5,230 nucleotides of DNA from Acidobacteriota bacterium (lineage in GTDB: Bacteria > Acidobacteriota > Terriglobia > 20CM-2-55-15). Below, one piece after another: positions 1 through 5,230 of the stretch. The notes under the pieces were generated by a model. That model worked only from the letters and a program-made list of their open reading frames with translations. It searched no databases and was not told where the DNA came from. The translations under genes and the position numbers were made by a program. How positions within the stretch are numbered: the first letter of the stretch is position 1; each line of letters begins with the position of its first letter. The stretch spans positions 1 to 5,230 of the forward strand of contig QHXD01000269.1 of NCBI GenBank assembly GCA_003223895.1, in the 5' to 3' direction.

Positions 1-56
1 ACCATTTCGTCATCATCGACAAGCAGGATCGTTGGAGTTGTACGATTGTCTGGCAT
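1..56 (-). CDS. Response regulator receiver protein, N-terminal fragment (partial at window edge)
   Basis: Only the first 19 codons are inside the window; the frame runs off the left edge. The readable residues are MPDNRTTPTILLVDDDEMV. The hydrophobic beta strand ILLV followed at once by the acidic cluster D14-D15-D16 is the classic opening of a CheY-like receiver domain, where two of these aspartates bind Mg2+ next to the phosphorylated aspartate that lies further downstream, outside the window. The ATG at 56-54 is preceded by a strong Shine-Dalgarno, AAAAGGAG (72-65), with an 8-base spacing, which fixes the start. The output domain (DNA-binding, enzymatic or none) cannot be seen. It lies 48 bases after the cyclic-nucleotide-binding gene on the same strand, so it could be the last part of the same operon, although a strong hairpin lies between them. 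Confidence 0.75.
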   Translation of the reverse strand, partial: MPDNRTTPTILLVDDDEM

Positions 57-64
57 ATGCGGCA

Positions 65-72
65 CTCCTTTT
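65..72 (-). promoter_or_regulatory. Shine-Dalgarno of the response regulator gene
   Basis: On the minus strand the bases read AAAAGGAG, eight bases before the ATG at 56-54. This near-consensus ribosome binding site supports a real gene there even though only 56 bases of it are present. Confidence 0.7.
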
Positions 73-76
73 AAGG

Positions 77-101
77 CTCCCCTCCTAAGTTAGGAGGGGA
101 G
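77..101 (-). terminator. Perfect 11-bp hairpin between the cNMP-binding gene and the response regulator gene
   Basis: The arms 77-87 (CTCCCCTCCTA) and 91-101 (TAGGAGGGGAG) are exact reverse complements around a 3-base loop. The hairpin begins 3 bases after the stop codon of the cyclic-nucleotide-binding gene, the usual place for a transcription terminator. In the minus-strand transcript it is followed by CCTTAAAAGG, not a U tract, so a standard intrinsic terminator is not well supported in that direction; on the plus strand it is followed by TTTC. It may be a partial terminator, an mRNA-stabilising or processing hairpin, or a leader element for the downstream gene. The structure is certain; the role is inference. 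Confidence 0.5.
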
Positions 102-104
102 TTT

Positions 105-542
105 CTAGTCCGTAACGAGGCTTTTCACTCTTTCGATAACAGCTTTGAACATCGCTGGAGTGATTTCGTCGTGATCGGCGAGCAGGTCGTAGAAATCCTC
201 GCTGCGGATCTTCAAAAGATGCAAGTCTTCGACAGCCGTGGCGGTCATCAGCCGCGGCTGGTTGTCGAATAAAGCCCACGTACCGAAGCTCTGGCAGTCG
301 CCCACCGTCATGACTTCCCTGTCTTCCTTGTCCAGACGCACCCGGCCTTTCACGACGACGTACATCGCATAGGAGACGTCACCTTCGCGAAAAATGACCT
401 CGTTCCTTGTGACCCGGACCTCGCTGGCGATGGAACTGATATATGCCAGCATCTCCGTCGTCGCATACTTGAAAACGTCGACATGCTGCAGACAAAGAAC
501 CTTATCCACCGGCGACAGCGTGCCCGGTTCGCTCCGCGTCAT
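105..542 (-). CDS. Stand-alone cyclic-nucleotide-binding-type (CRP-like) domain protein, no HTH
   Basis: This 145-aa protein is a single CAP_ED-type beta-roll domain. Residues 11-45 form the N-terminal helices (VDVFKYATTEML), residues 46-70 carry the hallmark strand pattern VIFREGD..YAMYVVVKGRV with G54 and G66, and residues 83-103 correspond to the phosphate-binding cassette. The C-terminal helices (110-143) end the protein, with no room for the helix-turn-helix of CRP/FNR regulators, so it is unlikely to bind DNA itself. The cassette is degenerate: residues 86-91 read FGTWAL where the family has FGE.AL, and 97-100 read RLMT where RSAT is usual. R97 is kept, but the glutamate and serine that contact cNMP are not. 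It may therefore bind another ligand or none. The ATG overlaps the upstream stop as ATGA, with AGGGAG (557-552) nine bases before it, so translation is probably coupled to the transporter-HEAT gene. It likely acts in the cytoplasm as a partner of that protein (inference). Confidence 0.85.
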   Translation of the reverse strand: MTRSEPGTLSPVDKVLCLQHVDVFKYATTEMLAYISSIASEVRVTRNEVIFREGDVSYAMYVVVKGRVRLDKEDREVMTVGDCQSFGTWALFDNQPRLMTATAVEDLHLLKIRSEDFYDLLADHDEITPAMFKAVIERVKSLVTD

Positions 543-3034
543 CCAACATTTCTCCCTGGCATGGGTGCAGGTTCAGGCGCCGCGTAACGCCCCGCGAGAT
601 GCATTGCGATTTCTTTCAGCCACGGATCGCTGCCGGCGATCAATATTTCGAGAACAGCGTCTGTCGAAATGAACTGAATCGGCTCCGGCCCTCCTGCCGC
701 AGTTTCGGGATCAAATGAATCCTCCAGCAAGGGAACGACTGTGCTCTGGAGATCGGCTGTGAGCAGGTTATCGAGAAATTCCACTGCACTCGCCCGGAGC
801 GCCGGTTTGACCTTGCAGTCGTAATAAATGGAATAAATGTCGTGAGGAGGATAGATCAACGCAACCAGCCGGAATACTCGCTCAAGCCTTTGATCCTGTC
901 GCTCCCGCAGAGCCCTGGTCAAGAGCGAAGATGCCCTGTCACCGGCCACATTGAGCTGAAGCCAGACGAGCATAGAGCGTAGCCGGGCGTAATCTTCACG
1001 CTCCTTATTTATCGCCCCGGACACACGGTCTTCATTGATTGCAATCGCGGGCCAGTTCTGGCGCATACGATTCAGGGCCTTCATCAACGCAAAGTCGAGG
1101 TGATAATCGAAGCGATGAAGGCTGTCCAGCAAGGCGTCGGCTGCATGCTGCCTCCCAGTAAATGCGAGCGCCTTGGGGATGCGTATTCGGACTGAGACCG
1201 GCTCATCATGAGCAGAAAGCCGCCGCACAAGCTCAGGAATCACTCTATCACCAAATTTCAGTAAAGCCTCTCGTGCTTCGGGCCTCAGTCTCTTGTCCGC
1301 CAGTTTTTGGATCAACAACGGTATCGCATCTTCAATTTCGACGATTCCGGCCGTTCGAATAGCCTGCCGGGACACTTCAGGCGAAGGGTCGTTCATAAGC
1401 TCGGTCAGCAGCTCGCATGCTCGCAGGGATCCGTTCCAGCGCAGGCTCAAGACACTGGCAGTGGCGATCCGGGCCGTCTGATAGTCGGGGTGGTGAATGA
1501 ACTCTTCTCTCGTTATGGAAGCATCGTTCCATTCCGTGAGCAACGCGATCGTCCGCGCGCGGACAGCGCTGGACGGGTGCTGAATCAGCATCTGAATATG
1601 CTGGCGCCAGCGGTCGGGAGGTGTGTTGCTTAGAAGATCCATTGCATACAGGATCTGGCGTTCGTCGTTGCTGGAAAGCGCAGTGACCAGGGTTTTGAAA
1701 GTCGCGTTGTCCAGCACACGAACCTGAAGAGCTTCCGGCTCGATCGCCTTCTTTTTGAGCGCGCGCCGAAATGAGTGCAGATACTCGCGCTTGACGGCGA
1801 CCGTCACTGCGATCCACGCAATGAGCAGGCCGCACGCCACCATGCTCAGCGAGGATACCGAAAGCGCCAGAACCGCTGTCAGGAACAGCAATATTACTCC
1901 TCCCAGGGCGCGGCCGAAACGATCCACGAACATGTCGATGAAACCTTTCACGGCATTTCGTGTTTGAGGCGGTATGGGCAGATACAGCAGCTCCGTTCCT
2001 GCTCGATGAATGGAATAGCTGAAGCCGCCATCGATCAGTTGCAACAGCGCCGCAGCCCACAACACCGGCTTTAAAGCCAACGTCACTGATGCCGCCAGAA
2101 GCCCCGAGGGCAAAAGCACGATTGCCCATCCGACTCCGAAGCGCTTCAGGATGCGGGAGGTCAGAAGCATCTGAAAAAGAAGCGAGAACAGACCGATGTA
2201 AAAGGAAACCGTTCCAAAGAAAGCGGTGAGGTGGTCCTTGGAGGTAAACGAGTGTTTCGCGACGAACTTGTATTCGTAATCGACGAAAGCTTCGACAATC
2301 ACCCCAACAGTCAACAGGATGACCATCAAAAACAAATGCCGGGACCGCCGGACCTCCCTCAACATTCTTACCGTGCCGCCTTCGCTTTCGGCGGGTTTGC
2401 GAGCCTCCTCATGTGGAATGCCGGCTTCCGCAGGCGCGAAAGACTTAATTCGTTCGAGGAGCGCAAGGGTCAAAGCCATCGTGATCGCGGCAATCAGGAT
2501 CAGCGATTCCGTCCCGAACCATCGCGCCACGATGCTGGTCAAGCCGCCGCCAAGAATCCCACCGAGAATGCCTCCCACTCCAATCCATGCAAATACGCGC
2601 CTGGCTTCTCTCGGGTTGAACACGTGGCTTGACAGGAGCCAGAATTGCGAAGCGGTAATGGAGCCGAACAAGCTCGCCCAGACATAAAGAGCATAAAACC
2701 AGATCGACGATTCGCTTTTGAAGACAAACCAGAAAACGACGAGGTGCGAAATCGCGAAGAGCGAAGTGGCGCGAATCAGACGGTACAATCCAATGCGATT
2801 CACCAGCCTCGAGTAGACATAGGAAACCAGCCCCATCGCGACGGCAATCAGCAAATACATGTAGGGCAGCTGAGAAGGACCGATGTTCGTGACGAACAGC
2901 GAGTCGCGCACGGCTTTGACGGTGGTGTAGGAAGTGATGATCAACAGCAGATAGGTGGACGCCAGCACAACGCGCTCGACTTCCCGCTGGCGGACGTCGA
3001 AAATGCGCTCGATGAAGCTGCGTGGCGAACTCAT
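539..3034 (-). CDS. NTT/MFS-like membrane protein fused to C-terminal HEAT-like repeat domain
   Basis: This 831-aa protein has two parts. Residues 20-415 are a polytopic membrane domain with roughly 11-12 hydrophobic segments (for example 21-37, 55-75, 91-105, 110-134, 147-170, 176-193, 233-250, 270-292, 302-320, 376-410). It resembles the ATP/ADP-translocase-like NTT branch of the MFS fold: TVKAVRDSLFV (37-47) after the first segment, and the loop around 348-378 with ELLYLPIP, TRNAVKGFIDMFVDRFG. A charged loop near 195-230 separates the two six-helix halves. From about 440 to 815 the protein is soluble and alpha-helical with HEAT-like units, such as 478-502 (LIQHPSSAVRARTIALL), 538-565 (LTELMNDPSPEVSRQAIRTAG), 568-595 and 597-625; this region probably faces the cytoplasm as a binding scaffold. 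The ATG lies 6 bases after the upstream stop with only a weak SD (AAGAG), which suggests coupled translation. The TGA overlaps the next ATG. Substrate is unknown; transport may have been lost in favour of sensing. Confidence 0.85.
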   Translation of the reverse strand: MSSPRSFIERIFDVRQREVERVVLASTYLLLIITSYTTVKAVRDSLFVTNIGPSQLPYMYLLIAVAMGLVSYVYSRLVNRIGLYRLIRATSLFAISHLVVFWFVFKSESSIWFYALYVWASLFGSITASQFWLLSSHVFNPREARRVFAWIGVGGILGGILGGGLTSIVARWFGTESLILIAAITMALTLALLERIKSFAPAEAGIPHEEARKPAESEGGTVRMLREVRRSRHLFLMVILLTVGVIVEAFVDYEYKFVAKHSFTSKDHLTAFFGTVSFYIGLFSLLFQMLLTSRILKRFGVGWAIVLLPSGLLAASVTLALKPVLWAAALLQLIDGGFSYSIHRAGTELLYLPIPPQTRNAVKGFIDMFVDRFGRALGGVILLFLTAVLALSVSSLSMVACGLLIAWIAVTVAVKREYLHSFRRALKKKAIEPEALQVRVLDNATFKTLVTALSSNDERQILYAMDLLSNTPPDRWRQHIQMLIQHPSSAVRARTIALLTEWNDASITREEFIHHPDYQTARIATASVLSLRWNGSLRACELLTELMNDPSPEVSRQAIRTAGIVEIEDAIPLLIQKLADKRLRPEAREALLKFGDRVIPELVRRLSAHDEPVSVRIRIPKALAFTGRQHAADALLDSLHRFDYHLDFALMKALNRMRQNWPAIAINEDRVSGAINKEREDYARLRSMLVWLQLNVAGDRASSLLTRALRERQDQRLERVFRLVALIYPPHDIYSIYYDCKVKPALRASAVEFLDNLLTADLQSTVVPLLEDSFDPETAAGGPEPIQFISTDAVLEILIAGSDPWLKEIAMHLAGRYAAPEPAPMPGRNVG

Positions 3035-3040
3035 AAACTC

Positions 3041-4351
3041 TTATGCGGCGATGCGCATCTCCGGTCGAGCGGCTTGTTCCTTGCGCAGCCGCGCAATCGC
3101 AAAAGCCACGCCCAGCCAGACCAGAACCAGCAGCGCGTTCACCATCGCAAATCGCCGCATATCGAATGCGAGTGCGGTTCCGACAAATACCAGCAGCGCG
3201 GAAAGAGCGTCGCCGGCACGCCAGAAGAAACTGTCGATGGCGGATTTTGCCTTGTACTTTGCTTCTCTGCTTGTGCGCAGGAACAAGGCATGACGGGCGG
3301 TGTTTTGAATCGAATAGTCCGTGCTGTTCTCCGCGATCTTTGCGACGCGGATCAGGCTCAATAACGGTGCGAACGCCAGCAGGCTGTAGCTGCCGAGGGC
3401 GATAACAGGAAGGAAAAAGAGAGCGGGACCAATGCCCAGATATTTCATGATGCGCGACACCGCGAACATTTGCAGTCCGGCACTCAACACATTTACCCAA
3501 AAGAAAAAGCCGGCATAAAACTCGCCAATATAGGTCTCCGCGTTGCCACCTGCCGCACTCACGACCGCTTTCGCATGCTCTGAAACGGTCTTTCCAAGAA
3601 TAAACTCGCCGGTCGTGTTCACCAGGTTGGAAAGCAGCACGAGAATCGCAATCATGAGAAGGTAGCGATGCTTGAATACCAGCTTGAAGGCGCCGCCGCT
3701 TTGTAGGGGTTGCTGTACCACCGGCGACTTTGCCCCGCTCCCTTCCCGGCGATGGACCAGGTTCGTGAAAACCATGCAAACGGCAAGAAGCGCCGCAGCC
3801 AGCAACATCATTGAATAAGGCCCGACTGGTTCGAAAAGCCAGCCGGCCACTTCGGCGCCAAATATCGCACCCAGCGAGCTGCCGATTCCAACAATTGCAA
3901 AGAGCCGCTTTCCCTGTTCCTGCGTGTAAATGTCGTTCGCAAAGGCCCAGAACTGGGCAGTCAGCATCACATTGAAAAGTCCAACCCACAGGAAGAACGC
4001 GGTACCGATATGAAAGCTGAAACGCCCGAGGAGATAAAACAACACAAGGTTCGATATGAAGAATGCAGTAACGCCGTTGATCAACCGGATGCGATTAACG
4101 CGGCCGGCGAGAGCGCTGTACATGGGAACGATCAACAGGAACAGCATCGCCTGCACCGCCCCCGCGTAACTTTTTATTTCGGCGCCGGCGCCGGCGAGGA
4201 TCAACGCTTCTCGAACGGGTTTAATAATGTAATAGGCCGTCATGAGGATGAACACGTTGACCATGAGCAGGGAGGCTGTCAGTCCTTCCCCTCGGCGGAC
4301 AGAGGCGAAAACAGATAGGAAACGCTCTAAAGGTCCTGAAATCAGACGCAC
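3041..4351 (-). CDS. ATP/ADP-translocase-like (Npt/NTT family) MFS-related membrane protein
   Basis: From the GTG at 4351-4349 this is a 436-aa polytopic inner-membrane protein. About 11-12 hydrophobic segments are visible (roughly 27-43, 63-82, 91-108, 114-133, 150-170, 178-199, 229-246, 279-298, 306-335, 382-397, 401-421). Family signs are YYIIKPVREALIL (40-52) at the end of the first segment, AQFWAFANDIYT (132-143) after the fourth, and the loop 351-382 with TARHALFL, KYKAKSAIDSFFWRAGDAL, which matches the conserved late loop of nucleotide transporter-like proteins. Characterised NTTs exchange ATP for ADP or import nucleotides, mostly in intracellular bacteria and plastids; many free-living bacteria carry relatives of unknown substrate, so exchange of ATP is not claimed here. 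The open frame extends upstream to a TTG at 4417, but those 22 codons are encoded by the heptamer repeat and are not family-like; the GTG has GGGGGG six bases upstream. It is the first gene of the apparent operon, 6 bases before the second NTT-like gene. Confidence 0.85.
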   Translation of the reverse strand: MRLISGPLERFLSVFASVRRGEGLTASLLMVNVFILMTAYYIIKPVREALILAGAGAEIKSYAGAVQAMLFLLIVPMYSALAGRVNRIRLINGVTAFFISNLVLFYLLGRFSFHIGTAFFLWVGLFNVMLTAQFWAFANDIYTQEQGKRLFAIVGIGSSLGAIFGAEVAGWLFEPVGPYSMMLLAAALLAVCMVFTNLVHRREGSGAKSPVVQQPLQSGGAFKLVFKHRYLLMIAILVLLSNLVNTTGEFILGKTVSEHAKAVVSAAGGNAETYIGEFYAGFFFWVNVLSAGLQMFAVSRIMKYLGIGPALFFLPVIALGSYSLLAFAPLLSLIRVAKIAENSTDYSIQNTARHALFLRTSREAKYKAKSAIDSFFWRAGDALSALLVFVGTALAFDMRRFAMVNALLVLVWLGVAFAIARLRKEQAARPEMRIAA

Positions 4352-4374
4352 GGGTAACCCCCCACACGTTACCC
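4352..4374 (-). promoter_or_regulatory. Perfect 7-bp dyad abutting the GTG start (possible operator or RBS hairpin)
   Basis: Bases 4352-4358 (GGGTAAC) and 4368-4374 (GTTACCC) are exact inverted repeats with a 9-base spacer. The element touches the GTG start codon of the first NTT-like gene and overlaps the candidate -10 box. In RNA it would form a stem whose loop carries most of the GGGGGG that could serve as Shine-Dalgarno. It could be a protein operator or a translation-control hairpin; sequence alone does not decide. Confidence 0.4.
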
Positions 4375-4394
4375 TGAAGCAAATCCGATGCCAA
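4366..4394 (-). promoter_or_regulatory. Candidate sigma70-type promoter of the NTT operon
   Basis: On the minus strand TTGGCA (4394-4389, five of six matches to TTGACA) is followed after exactly 17 bases by TAACGT (4371-4366, which keeps T, A and the final T of TATAAT). The position just upstream of the first operon gene fits. Against it, the predicted leader would be very short, around ten bases, and the -10 is weak. No better pair was seen in the 149-base gap. Confidence 0.3.
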
Positions 4395-4400
4395 AGACAC

Positions 4401-4491
4401 AAGAAGCCAGAAGCCAAGAAGCCAGAAGCCAGAATGGAATCCCGCGCTATCCGGTCTTCTGGCTTCTGGCTTCTGGCTTCCTCGGCTTCTT
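4401..4491. repeat. Large imperfect inverted repeat built of AGAAGCC/GGCTTCT heptamers
   Basis: The left arm (4401-4434) holds four AGAAGCC units at 4402, 4409, 4417 and 4424, with one extra A after the second. The right arm (4457-4491) holds GGCTTCT at 4461, 4468 and 4484 and GGCTTCC at 4475. The arms can pair over about 32 base pairs with one mismatch and two small bulges, around a 22-base loop (4435-4456). It starts 9 bases after the stop codon of the upstream barrel gene, so in the minus-strand transcript it would make a strong 3' hairpin that may end transcription or protect the mRNA. There is no good U tract after it (CTTCTTGTGTCTTT), so rho-independent termination is uncertain. Confidence 0.8.
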
Positions 4492-4500
4492 TATCCCCAG

Positions 4501-5230
4501 CTAGAAATCCAGCCTCAGCTTCAGCTCGAACTGCCGTGCATCCTGGAAATCCGGTGAATTCGGAATAGAAGCGCCTTTCGTCGGTATCAAGCCGAACGGA
4601 TCGGTGCTATTGATGTTCAGAATGCTGCCGCCCACCAGCGGTGACGAACCGAATCCAACGCCATACACACCTGGCTGTGGATGGTTGAACACGTTTTTCG
4701 CATCCATACGGATCGTTCCTCTAAGGTTTTCCCGGATCCGGAACCGCTTGGCGAGGGCCATGTCGACGCGCCAGGTTCCCGCATATTCCAAAGTGTTCAG
4801 CCCGACATTGCCTCGCGTTCCCGGCGCAGGATTCTGAAGGACGACCTGCCCGCCTTTGGCATCCGCCACTGCCTGCAGCGTGCACAAGCTCTGGATGTTT
4901 CCGGCGACTGCCGCGCATTGTGGATCCCTGACGTTCTTGAAAGAACCCGGGTCGAAGTAGCTGCCATTGACTTGTCCCGTCGCGCTCGGAAAGAAACCCC
5001 ACCGGACTTTACTGGCCGATTTGAAGTCGAAGGGCTGCACCTGATCCGGAACTCCGCGGCCATAGAGCATGTTCTGTGCCGTCAGAGTCGCCGGACCTCC
5101 GGAGGACAGGTTCACGATCCAGCTGGTTTGCCAATCCACCAGCACGCGCGCCAGCCATCCCGAACTGTTGCGCGCGAAGAGCTTGCCCGGGCCCATCGAC
5201 AGCTTGAACGTGCCGTAAGAATTGATCACG
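4501..5230 (-). CDS. TonB-dependent receptor / Oar-like outer-membrane barrel, C-terminal fragment (partial)
   Basis: The frame is open to the right edge of the window and the codon at 5229-5227 is an internal GTG (Val), so the 242 residues are the C-terminal end of a longer protein. They show the alternating aromatic/polar strands of an outer-membrane beta barrel: YGTFKLSMGPGKLF, GWLARVLVDWQTSWIVNLSSG, LEYAGTWRVDMALAKRFRI, LRGTIRMDAKNVFNHP. The protein ends in the strand FELKLRLDF with a terminal phenylalanine, the usual signal for BAM-assisted insertion. The pattern around NVFNHPQPG is typical of the very large carboxypeptidase-regulatory-domain TonB receptors found in many copies in Acidobacteriota. 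Two cysteines in the loop 101-115 of the fragment (PQCAAVAG, LCTLQ) may form a disulphide. The ligand cannot be told. The inverted repeat after its stop and the promoter-like sequence beyond suggest it is transcribed separately from the NTT operon. Confidence 0.8.
   Translation of the reverse strand, partial: VINSYGTFKLSMGPGKLFARNSSGWLARVLVDWQTSWIVNLSSGGPATLTAQNMLYGRGVPDQVQPFDFKSASKVRWGFFPSATGQVNGSYFDPGSFKNVRDPQCAAVAGNIQSLCTLQAVADAKGGQVVLQNPAPGTRGNVGLNTLEYAGTWRVDMALAKRFRIRENLRGTIRMDAKNVFNHPQPGVYGVGFGSSPLVGGSILNINSTDPFGLIPTKGASIPNSPDFQDARQFELKLRLDF

Noticed and set aside
1377..2129. A 250-codon minus-strand open frame inside the transporter-HEAT gene
   Set aside because: It is in a different frame from the 831-aa protein, which shows clear membrane segments and HEAT-like units through the same stretch. 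The alternative product has shadow composition and no recognisable fold.
2645..3364. A 239-codon plus-strand open frame antisense to the junction of the two NTT-like genes
   Set aside because: The product is low-complexity, rich in Gln, Arg, Asn and Asp, with no domain pattern, and it is fully antisense to conserved coding sequence. No good ribosome binding site was seen.
2445..3989. A 514-codon open frame on the minus strand spanning both NTT-like genes
   Set aside because: It lies in another frame over two well-supported membrane proteins. Its translation is rich in Arg, Cys, Gly and His with no membrane segments or recognisable motif, as expected for an off-frame reading of GC-rich coding DNA.
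4175..4200. GGCGCC/GCCGGC-rich short repeat
   Set aside because: It lies within the coding sequence and encodes AGAGAE in the loop after the first membrane segment; codon bias for Ala-Gly is a sufficient explanation.
4352..4417. N-terminal extension of the first NTT-like gene to a TTG at 4417
   Set aside because: The extra 22 codons begin inside the heptamer repeat and cross the dyad and promoter-like sequence. The GTG at 4351 has a G-rich SD at six bases and gives an N-terminus that fits the family.
1..5230. CRISPR array, tRNA, rRNA or insertion sequence
   Set aside because: No regularly spaced direct repeats with unique spacers, no cloverleaf or rRNA-like segment and no transposase-like frame were seen. 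The heptamer repeat has no spacers of CRISPR size.

Overview
The window looks like chromosomal DNA from a free-living, moderately GC-rich bacterium, most likely an acidobacterium or a related environmental lineage. This rests on two things: the C-terminal part of a large TonB-dependent-receptor/Oar-like barrel of the kind abundant in Acidobacteriota, and intergenic heptamer repeats (AGAAGCC/GGCTTCT). The assignment is inference, not proof. Every gene I can support is on the minus strand, so transcription runs from high to low coordinates.

In transcription order: (1) 5229-4501, the C-terminal 242 residues of an outer-membrane barrel protein whose N-terminal part lies outside the window. (2) 4500-4352, a 149-base non-coding gap. 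It holds a large imperfect inverted repeat made of heptamer units just after the barrel stop codon, then a candidate sigma70-type promoter, and a perfect 7-bp dyad directly against the next start codon. (3) 4351-3041, a 436-aa membrane protein of the ATP/ADP-translocase-like (Npt/NTT, MFS-related) family. (4) 3034-539, an 831-aa protein with a second NTT/MFS-like membrane domain fused to a long C-terminal HEAT-like helical repeat region. (5) 542-105, a 145-aa stand-alone cyclic-nucleotide-binding-type domain with no DNA-binding domain. (6) 104-57, a 48-base gap with a perfect 11-bp hairpin and a clear Shine-Dalgarno. (7) 56-1, the first 19 codons of a response-regulator receiver protein that runs off the window.

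Genes 3 to 5 are packed with a 6-base gap and then a 4-base ATGA overlap, so they are almost certainly one operon; the response regulator may belong to it. The combination of two NTT-like membrane proteins, a HEAT scaffold, a CRP-type sensor domain with a degenerate ligand pocket, and a receiver protein reads more like a membrane-associated sensing or regulated-transport module than the energy-parasite ATP/ADP exchanger for which the family is named. Its substrate and function cannot be read from the sequence.
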